From contig CAKVBK010000038.1 in the NCBI GenBank assembly GCA_934725285.1, forward strand, positions 1-15,899: 15,899 nt of DNA, written 5' to 3'. The translations under genes were made by a program, and so were the position numbers. Positions within the stretch are counted from its first letter, which is position 1, and each line of letters starts with the position of its first letter. This document shows positions 10,361 through 15,899 of the stretch, in pieces. The notes below the pieces were generated by a model. The model was not told the origin of the DNA, did not search any database, and saw only the letters and a program-made list of their open reading frames with translations. The stretch is from an uncultured Bacteroidales bacterium. Its GTDB lineage: Bacteria; Bacteroidota; Bacteroidia; Bacteroidales; UBA932.

Positions 10361-10368
10361 CAAAGTTA
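10361..10368 (-). promoter_or_regulatory. Putative -7 element for the DUF1680 gene
   Basis: On the minus strand this reads TAACTTTG, matching TAnnTTTG, 32 nt before the start at 10328 and leaving a leader of about 25 nt. The nearest TTTG/TTG boxes are 12 and 28 nt away, not the usual 19-21, so the -33 part is unclear. Confidence 0.5.
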
Positions 10369-10445
10369 ACATTTTCCGCGCAACTTCCGACATTGGCAAA
10401 GAACGAAAAGAACAATTTCATTAAAAAATCAAGGAATATCCCCGG

Positions 10446-10486
10446 CAAGACGGATGCAGACGGTGAAATACCATCCGCTGGTCTTG
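10446..10486. other. Interrupted inverted repeat in the divergent intergenic region
   Basis: CAAGAC (10446-10451) pairs with GTCTTG (10481-10486), and GGATG (10452-10456) pairs with CATCC (10472-10476), with GCTG bulged out. That is 11 pairs around a 15-nt loop. It lies between the two divergent promoter candidates, so neither predicted transcript includes it. It may be an operator, part of a small RNA or a relic. I see no other feature in 10401-10520. Confidence 0.45.
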
Positions 10487-10521
10487 GGTAAACCACAAGA
10501 GACAAGACTTACGGAAACCGC

Positions 10522-10554
10522 TTTTGCCGGAGAGGATTTTTGTTCGTATCTTTG
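10522..10554 (+). promoter_or_regulatory. Bacteroidetes-type promoter of the nucleoside kinase gene
   Basis: TTTTG (10522-10526), 20 nt, then TATCTTTG (10547-10554). Both the -33 TTTG and the -7 TAnnTTTG elements are present at the expected 19-21 nt spacing of the primary-sigma consensus described in Bacteroides. The leader to the ATG at 10580 would be about 18 nt. This is the best-formed promoter in the window. Confidence 0.8.
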
Positions 10555-10579
10555 TAAGTAAGCGCATCAAATCTGGTTT

Positions 10580-12247
10580 ATGGTAAGAATATTCTGCAAG
10601 AACACCGGAACATACAAAGAGTTCCTTGAAGGGACTCCCCTGCTGGACATCGCTCCGGCATTCGAGTTCGACAAACCGTACGACATACTGGCAGCCAAGG
10701 TGAACAATGTGGCGGAGGGTCTGAGGTTCAGGGTTTTCCACAATCGTGACGTGGAGTTCCTGGACTATCGCACCTACATCGGACGCAGCTTCTACAGCCG
10801 CTCGCTCTGCTTTCTTCTGTACAAGGCCACAAGGGATCTGTTCCCGGAAAGCAGGATGACCATCCGAAGGCCAATCTCAAAAGGTTATTTTTGCTCGGTC
10901 TTCAAAAACGATGGAACTTTTCTGACTGAGGAAGATGTGAAGGCGATTGGAGACAGAATGCACGAAATCGTGGAAGAAAACATCCCATTCAGGCGCAAGG
11001 AGCTCCAGATCGAGGAAGCCATCAGGATATTCAAAGAATCGGGAGACCTCGACAAGGTGAAGCTGCTGGAGACGTGCGGAGAGGTCTACATCACCTGCTA
11101 CTCGCTTGGCGATGTGACTGACTACTACTATGATGAACTCGTCCCAAGCACTGGTTACCTCAAGACATTCGGGGTGAAGCTCTGCCATGGGGGAATATTG
11201 CTGCGTGTTCCTGACCGTCACCATCCTGAGGATTTGGCTCCGCTTCACGAGCAGCCCAAGACCTTCGAGGTGTTTGCCGAGACGCACAAATGGAACTGGA
11301 TCATGGGGCTTTCCAATGTCGGGGATGTCAACGAATCGATTCTCAAAGGCAACGCCTCCGACCTCATCCAGATTTCCGAGGCATTGCAGGAGAAGAAGAT
11401 AGTCCAGATCGCAGAGGAAATAGAGAGACGGCACAACGACCCTGAGAATCCTGTGAAACTGGTTCTCATCACGGGGCCGAGCAGCAGCGGAAAGAGCACG
11501 GTCTGCAAAAGGCTCAGCGTCCAGCTGAAGGCCTGCGGGCTGCACCCGATCTCGTTCTCGACCGATGACTATTTCGTCAACCGCGTAGACACCCCGAAAC
11601 TCCCGGACGGATCCTACGACTTCGACAACTTCGACACCGTGGATCATGAATATCTCCAGAAAGACCTTGTCAAACTACTTGACGGCGAAGAGGTAGAGGT
11701 TCCTGAATATAACTTCGTCACAGGCCGCCGCGAGTTCAACGGCAAGAATCTCAAACTGGGAGAAAGGTCCGTGCTGCTGATTGAAGGTCTGCACGCGCTC
11801 AATCCTCGCCTGACGGAAAAGGTCCCGGACAAGGAAAAATTCAGAATATTCATAAACACCATCACCTCCATCTCGCTGGACTGCCACAACTGCATTCCGA
11901 CGAGCGACAACCGCCTGCTGCGAAGAATCGTAAGGGACTACCTCAAGGGGGCGTTCACTGCCCGGGAGTCGATCGCGAACTGGCCGAATGTGCGCAGGGC
12001 CGAGGTCAAGTGGATATACCCGTTCCAGGAGAATGCGGACGTCCTGTTCAACTCGGCTTATCTCGTGGAGTTCGCCGTGCTGCGCACCCATGCGGAGAGG
12101 ATCCTCGCAACCGTGCCGAAGAACTGTCCGGAGTACAGCGAGGCACACAGGCTGCTGAAGTTCCTGCATTACTTCGTGCCGGTTTCGGACAAGGAGATCC
12201 CGCCGACATCGCTGATCAGAGGGTTCATCGGAGGAGGAAGCTATTGA
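10580..12247 (+). CDS. TGS-domain nucleoside (uridine-type) kinase
   Basis: A 555-residue cytoplasmic fusion protein. The N-terminus (~1-60, MVRIFCKNTGTYKEF...) is a TGS-like domain as found in threonyl-tRNA synthetase. It is followed by a region like the second additional (editing) domain of that enzyme (~60-240). The C-terminal ~290-500 is a P-loop kinase of the uridine kinase/phosphoribulokinase family: Walker A GPSSSGKST (299-307), FSTDDYF (substrate-binding Asp pair), the YDFDNFDTVD block, LLIEGLHALNP, and an R-rich lid LLRRIVRDYLKG. The kinase domain would phosphorylate uridine/cytidine or a related nucleoside for salvage. Proteins of this architecture are common in Bacteroidetes and are annotated as nucleoside kinase; what the TGS part does is not known. 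ATG follows TCTGGTTT with no Shine-Dalgarno. Its own promoter is at 10522; ettA follows after 103 nt. Confidence 0.9.
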   Translation: MVRIFCKNTGTYKEFLEGTPLLDIAPAFEFDKPYDILAAKVNNVAEGLRFRVFHNRDVEFLDYRTYIGRSFYSRSLCFLLYKATRDLFPESRMTIRRPISKGYFCSVFKNDGTFLTEEDVKAIGDRMHEIVEENIPFRRKELQIEEAIRIFKESGDLDKVKLLETCGEVYITCYSLGDVTDYYYDELVPSTGYLKTFGVKLCHGGILLRVPDRHHPEDLAPLHEQPKTFEVFAETHKWNWIMGLSNVGDVNESILKGNASDLIQISEALQEKKIVQIAEEIERRHNDPENPVKLVLITGPSSSGKSTVCKRLSVQLKACGLHPISFSTDDYFVNRVDTPKLPDGSYDFDNFDTVDHEYLQKDLVKLLDGEEVEVPEYNFVTGRREFNGKNLKLGERSVLLIEGLHALNPRLTEKVPDKEKFRIFINTITSISLDCHNCIPTSDNRLLRRIVRDYLKGAFTARESIANWPNVRRAEVKWIYPFQENADVLFNSAYLVEFAVLRTHAERILATVPKNCPEYSEAHRLLKFLHYFVPVSDKEIPPTSLIRGFIGGGSY

Positions 12248-12350
12248 CATTTAACATCCTGGCCGATGTGGCAGAAGGCTTTTGCGACTACGCTAGCCGG
12301 GAGTGACATTAAAATATTCATAGACAACAATTAAAACATCTACCAACAAA

Positions 12351-14027
12351 ATGGCGGACGAAAAGATAATATTCTCAATGAACGGTGTGGGAAAGGTTCT
12401 CCCGCACAACAACAAGGTTATTCTGAAAGACATCTACCTTTCATTCTTCTACGGAGCGAAGATCGGCATCATCGGTCTGAACGGTTCCGGTAAATCGACC
12501 CTGATGAAGATCATCGCCGGCGTGGAGAAATCCTATCGGGGCGAGGTGGTCTGGGCGCCGGGCTATTCGGTGGGCTACCTTGAGCAGGAGCCGCAGATGG
12601 ATCCGGACAAGACAGTCATAGAGGTCGTGCAGGAAGGCGTGCAGGAGGTGATGGATGTGCTTAATGAATATAATGAGATCTCTCTCAAGTTCATGGAGCC
12701 GATGGACGATGACCAGATGAACGCGCTCATCGAGCGTCAGGGCGAGTTGTCCGAAAAAATCGAGCATCTGGGCGGCTGGGAGATCGATGCCAAACTAGAA
12801 AGGGCCATGGACGCTCTGAACTGCCCTCCGGCAGACGCAAAGATCTCCACGCTTTCCGGAGGAGAGCGACGTCGTGTGGCCCTTTGCCGTCTGCTTCTCC
12901 GGGAGCCGGACGTGCTGCTCCTGGACGAACCGACCAACCATTTGGACACAGAGAGCATCCAGTGGCTGGAGGCGCACCTGCGTCAGTACAAAGGCACGGT
13001 CATCGCCGTGACCCACGACCGTTACTTCCTCGACAATGTGGCCGGATGGATTCTTGAGCTTGACAGAGGCGAAGGCATCCCGTGGAAGGGCAACTACAGC
13101 TCATGGCTGGAGCAGAAGACCAAAAGGCTTGAGATGGAGGAGAAGCAGGAGAGCAAGAGACGCAAGACCCTCCAGCACGAGTTGGAGTGGGTGCGCATGG
13201 CACCTAAAGCCCGTCAAGCCAAGCAGAAGGCCCGTCTTGGAGCCTACGAGAAACTGGCCGCAGCCGATTCTAAGGAGAAAGAGGCTAATCTGGAAATATA
13301 CATTCCGAACGGACCCCGCCTCGGCAACAAGGTCATCGAGTTCAAGGACGTGTCCAAAGCCTACGGGGACAAGGTTCTCTTCGAGCATCTTTCGTTCGCT
13401 CTTCCTCCTGCCGGAATCGTGGGTGTCATCGGTCCTAACGGAGCAGGAAAGACCACTCTGTTCAGGCTCATTATGGGTATCGAGAAACCGGACACCGGCT
13501 CCATCGACATCGGGGAGACCGTGAAGATCTCCTACGTTGACCAGCAGCACAAGAGCATCGACCCGGACAAGACAGTGTTCGAGACCATTGCCGGCAACTC
13601 GGAGTGGGTGCGTCTGGGCAACAAGGACATCAACGCCCGCGCCTGGGTGTCCAGATTCAATTTCAGCGGCTCAGATCAAGAGAAACTCTGCGGAGTCCTT
13701 TCCGGTGGTGAAAGGAACAGGCTCCACCTTGCGCTGACCCTCAAGGACGAGGGCAACGTCCTGCTTCTGGACGAGCCGACTAACGATGTGGATGTCAACA
13801 CAATCCGCGCCCTGGAGGACGGTCTTGAAAACTTCGCGGGTTGCGCTGTCGTGATCAGCCACGACCGCTGGTTCCTGGACAGGATCGCCACGCACATTCT
13901 CGCCTACGAGGGTGACTCCAACGTGGTGTTCTTCGAGGGCAACTACGCCGAGTACGAGGAGAACCGCAAGGCACGCCTCGGGAACACCGAGCCTAAGAGG
14001 TTCAAGTACAAAAAGTTGATGGAATAA
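12351..14027 (+). CDS. ettA: Energy-dependent translational throttle protein EttA (ABC-F)
   Basis: A 558-residue ABC-F ATPase; E. coli EttA has 555. It binds the ribosomal E site and gates the first elongation step according to the ATP/ADP ratio. Two ABC cassettes are complete. First: Walker A GLNGSGKST (42-50), signature LSGGERRRV (168-176), Walker B LLLDEPTNHLD with Asp192/Glu193. Second: GPNGAGKTT (361-369), LSGGERNRL (450-458), LLLDEPTNDVD with Asp474/Glu475. The EttA-type arm insertion is seen at ~104-150 (NEYNEISLKFMEPMDDDQM). The charged helical linker between cassettes is at ~245-300 (EQKTKRLEMEEKQESKRRK). DEPTNDVD in the second cassette is characteristic of EttA rather than Uup or the antibiotic-resistance branches. 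No membrane domain is present. ATGGCGGAC follows an A/C-rich leader without a Shine-Dalgarno; I see no clear -7 element in the 103-nt gap, so it may be co-transcribed with the kinase. Confidence 0.96.
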   Translation: MADEKIIFSMNGVGKVLPHNNKVILKDIYLSFFYGAKIGIIGLNGSGKSTLMKIIAGVEKSYRGEVVWAPGYSVGYLEQEPQMDPDKTVIEVVQEGVQEVMDVLNEYNEISLKFMEPMDDDQMNALIERQGELSEKIEHLGGWEIDAKLERAMDALNCPPADAKISTLSGGERRRVALCRLLLREPDVLLLDEPTNHLDTESIQWLEAHLRQYKGTVIAVTHDRYFLDNVAGWILELDRGEGIPWKGNYSSWLEQKTKRLEMEEKQESKRRKTLQHELEWVRMAPKARQAKQKARLGAYEKLAAADSKEKEANLEIYIPNGPRLGNKVIEFKDVSKAYGDKVLFEHLSFALPPAGIVGVIGPNGAGKTTLFRLIMGIEKPDTGSIDIGETVKISYVDQQHKSIDPDKTVFETIAGNSEWVRLGNKDINARAWVSRFNFSGSDQEKLCGVLSGGERNRLHLALTLKDEGNVLLLDEPTNDVDVNTIRALEDGLENFAGCAVVISHDRWFLDRIATHILAYEGDSNVVFFEGNYAEYEENRKARLGNTEPKRFKYKKLME

Positions 14028-14072
14028 TATTCGGTCAGACTGTTTTGGTCCGGACTATTCATTAATATTATT

Positions 14073-15899
14073 ATGAGAAGAACTTTGTTCACCGTTCTGG
14101 CAATGTGCGTGATGTTTGACGCACATTGCCAGATATTTGTAAAGACGGATGCCTACAAATGGCAGGGAGACACCATCACCCAAGGTGAATTTTTCGCCAC
14201 TGCCACATCTGAATATGAGATCGTATCGACATATTCAGCGCAACCCGGTTTCAGGATGCCTATACAAAAAACGTGGAAGCTGAAGAATGACATTTCCTCT
14301 TACCCTCGGCTTTCAACATCGAACAGGCTTCACACGGCCATCTACAATATGGGACTTGACGAGATGGTCAATGCCGTAGAGCCAGACACAACTCTGCGCA
14401 CAGGGAAGGAATGGGCCGGAGTATGGACACGTGATGTCAGCTACTCCATACTTTTGTCAATGGCCTATCTTCAACCAGAGGCTTCAATGATTTCTTTGAG
14501 AAAGAAAGTTGACTCGGAGGGACGGATCATCCAGGACACCGGCAGCGGCGGCGCGTGGCCAGTCTCCACAGACCGTGAGATCTGGACTGTGGCCGCCTAC
14601 GAGGTCTACAAAGTGACCGGTGACAAGGAATGGCTGAGGTTCATCTATCCGGTCATAAAACGTTCGCTCGAAACCGATTACAAGTCCGTATATGATGAAA
14701 AGACCGGGTTGGTCAAAGGAGAGACATCGTTTATCGACTGGAGGGAGCAAAGCCATCCTAAGTGGATGCAGTGCGCTGACATATTCAACACAGAGACTCT
14801 CTCCACATCCATTGTTCACTCAAGAGCCTGGAACGTGTTGGGTGCGGTGGCGGAAGAGCTTGGGGACGCTGAAACCGCATTGAAGGCCAGATCGCAAGCC
14901 GACCGGATCGCGCGGGCCGTCAACGCCCGATTGTGGATGCCATCGAAGGGCTGCTATGGAATGTACCTGTACGGCCGTGACAATCTGATAATGAATCCGC
15001 GTGTGGAAACCCTCGGTGAATCACTTGCCATTATGTGGGGCATCGCCGACCAGGAACGGGCGAAAATAATAACGGAAAATAATCCCACGACTCCTTTCGG
15101 TGCAGCCATCTTCTACCCGCAAATCGCGGATATGCCGGCGTATCACAACAACGCATTGTGGCCTTGGGTGGCATCCTGGTGGGCGCTTGCGAACGCCAAG
15201 GCAGGAAACGAGAACGGTGTGGTGCAGGCCATCGGTTCCGTGTTCCGTCCCGCTGCCCTGTTCTGCACGAACAAGGAGAATTTCAATCTTGACAACGGAG
15301 ATATCGCCACAAGGCTGAATTCCTCGAATATGTTGTGGTGCCTGAGCGGAAATCTCGCCATCACCCACAAGATCCTGTTCGGTATCGATTTCAGAAAAGA
15401 CTCTTTGGCATTCCACCCGTTTGTGCCAAAAATATTCTCCGGGACACGCACGCTCAATAACTTCAAATACCGTGACGCCACTATCGACATCACAGTGAAA
15501 GGACACGGTGACCGGATAAAGACATTCAAACTGAACGGCAAAAAACAGCAGCCATTTATCCTTGCCGGAATGGCTCACGGGAAGCTCAATGTGGAGATCA
15601 CGATGGATGAAAATGAGATACCTGCTATGAAAGTGAACAATGTCGGCAACCGCAACGCTCCCCTTACCCCGACAACCTGGCTGGAGGGCAAGACCCTTTG
15701 CTGGAATCCGATCGAGTATATTCATCATTATGTCGTGATCCGTGACGGCAAACGAATAGCCGAGACCCGTTGCACAACCTACGATGCGACAACTCCAGGC
15801 GAATACCAAGTAGTAGGCATTGACGGCAAAGGCATCGAAGGATTCGCCTCCGAACCTCGATCAACACGCTCCTTCGTAAGAATCGAACTGCCTGACGAG
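14073..15899 (+). CDS. Secreted six-hairpin glycosidase, 3' end cut by window
   Basis: The frame starts at 14073 and stays open to the last base (609 residues, no stop), so the gene continues beyond the window. The N-terminus MRRTLFTVLAMCVMFDAHC|Q looks like a Sec signal peptide; the residues before Cys do not form a proper lipobox. A short beta segment is followed by an (alpha/alpha)6 region (~85-450) with motifs NRLHTAIYNMGLDEMV, EWAGVWTRDVSYS (Trp118, Arg120, Asp121), GGAWPVSTDREIWTVAAYEVY, SFIDWREQSHP (Asp222, Glu225) and YHNNALWPWVASWW. These resemble clan-GH-G/L-like debranching or rhamnosidase folds, but I cannot assign a GH family. Asp121, Asp222 and Glu225 are candidate active-site residues only. 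Residues ~529-600 (TTWLEGKTLCWNPIEY, VVIRDGKRIAET, YQVVGIDGKG) look like a fibronectin type III domain. It starts 45 nt after ettA. A 15-bp inverted repeat lies inside the signal-peptide codons. Confidence 0.82.
   Translation, partial: MRRTLFTVLAMCVMFDAHCQIFVKTDAYKWQGDTITQGEFFATATSEYEIVSTYSAQPGFRMPIQKTWKLKNDISSYPRLSTSNRLHTAIYNMGLDEMVNAVEPDTTLRTGKEWAGVWTRDVSYSILLSMAYLQPEASMISLRKKVDSEGRIIQDTGSGGAWPVSTDREIWTVAAYEVYKVTGDKEWLRFIYPVIKRSLETDYKSVYDEKTGLVKGETSFIDWREQSHPKWMQCADIFNTETLSTSIVHSRAWNVLGAVAEELGDAETALKARSQADRIARAVNARLWMPSKGCYGMYLYGRDNLIMNPRVETLGESLAIMWGIADQERAKIITENNPTTPFGAAIFYPQIADMPAYHNNALWPWVASWWALANAKAGNENGVVQAIGSVFRPAALFCTNKENFNLDNGDIATRLNSSNMLWCLSGNLAITHKILFGIDFRKDSLAFHPFVPKIFSGTRTLNNFKYRDATIDITVKGHGDRIKTFKLNGKKQQPFILAGMAHGKLNVEITMDENEIPAMKVNNVGNRNAPLTPTTWLEGKTLCWNPIEYIHHYVVIRDGKRIAETRCTTYDATTPGEYQVVGIDGKGIEGFASEPRSTRSFVRIELPDE
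14096..14133. repeat. Perfect 15-bp inverted repeat in signal-peptide codons
   Basis: TCTGGCAATGTGCGT (14096-14110), an 8-nt loop GATGTTTG, and the exact reverse complement ACGCACATTGCCAGA (14119-14133). It covers residues ~8-21 of the glycosidase frame, 69-106 nt after the ettA stop. It could act as a hairpin in the mRNA leader, as an ettA terminator placed inside the next gene, or as an operator. There is no T-run, only ATATTTG after it. Confidence 0.85.

Noticed and set aside
10329..10505. 59-codon N-terminal extension of the DUF1680 protein
   Set aside because: It would contain the -7 promoter element and precede an obvious signal peptide, so the start at 10328 is preferred.
12277..12298. 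Small hairpin GGCT..GCG/CGC..AGCC between the kinase gene and ettA
   Set aside because: It has only short interrupted stems and no T-run, too weak to call a terminator.
15021..15809. 262-codon minus-strand frame near the right end
   Set aside because: It lies opposite the six-hairpin glycosidase, whose frame stays open for 609 codons with family motifs.

Overview
The window looks like the chromosome of a member of the Bacteroidales, probably an uncultured gut or rumen lineage with a little over 50% G+C by eye. Four things point there. Promoter-like sites match the Bacteroidetes -7 element TAnnTTTG. Starts are preceded by A-rich leaders without a Shine-Dalgarno sequence. There are many Sec-exported glycoside hydrolases. 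A TGS-domain nucleoside kinase sits next to an EttA-type ABC-F protein. I cannot place it below order level. No tRNA, rRNA, CRISPR array, transposase or phage gene was seen.

Layout. (1) 1-2846, +: the C-terminal half of a heavy-metal-type RND efflux permease (cut by the window edge), then a TolC-type outer-membrane channel. Between them lie three copies of a short palindromic repeat. (2) 2847-2980: a tandem pair of hairpins with a shared core separates this operon from the convergent ridA. (3) ridA (-) and a YqeY-family gene (+) diverge from a short AT-rich region with back-to-back -7 elements. (4) 4007-8378, +: a secreted GH106-type alpha-L-rhamnosidase and, 4 nt later, a secreted calcineurin-like metallophosphoesterase, closed by a strong hairpin. 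(5) 8457-10328, -: a secreted DUF1680-type (GH127/GH146-like) beta-L-arabinofuranosidase candidate, convergent with (4). (6) A 251-nt divergent intergenic region with the best promoter of the window. (7) 10580-14027, +: the nucleoside kinase fusion and ettA. (8) 14073 to the end, +: a secreted six-hairpin glycosidase with a C-terminal Fn3-like domain, cut by the window edge.

Three of the enzymes (GH106, DUF1680 and the six-hairpin glycosidase) fit removal of rhamnose, arabinofuranose or related sugars from pectin side chains. They are scattered among housekeeping genes and there is no SusC/SusD pair, so this is a dispersed set rather than a classical polysaccharide utilisation locus. The rest is housekeeping: metal or drug efflux, RidA detoxification of enamine/imine intermediates, nucleotide salvage and translation control.

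I found no clearly new multi-gene system. The most unusual signals are at the DNA level. The hexamer GAATAT is strongly over-represented on both strands and in all reading frames. A palindromic repeat family appears to have left a remnant inside the GH106 coding sequence. Long perfect inverted repeats lie inside two secreted-enzyme genes, one of them in a signal-peptide region.
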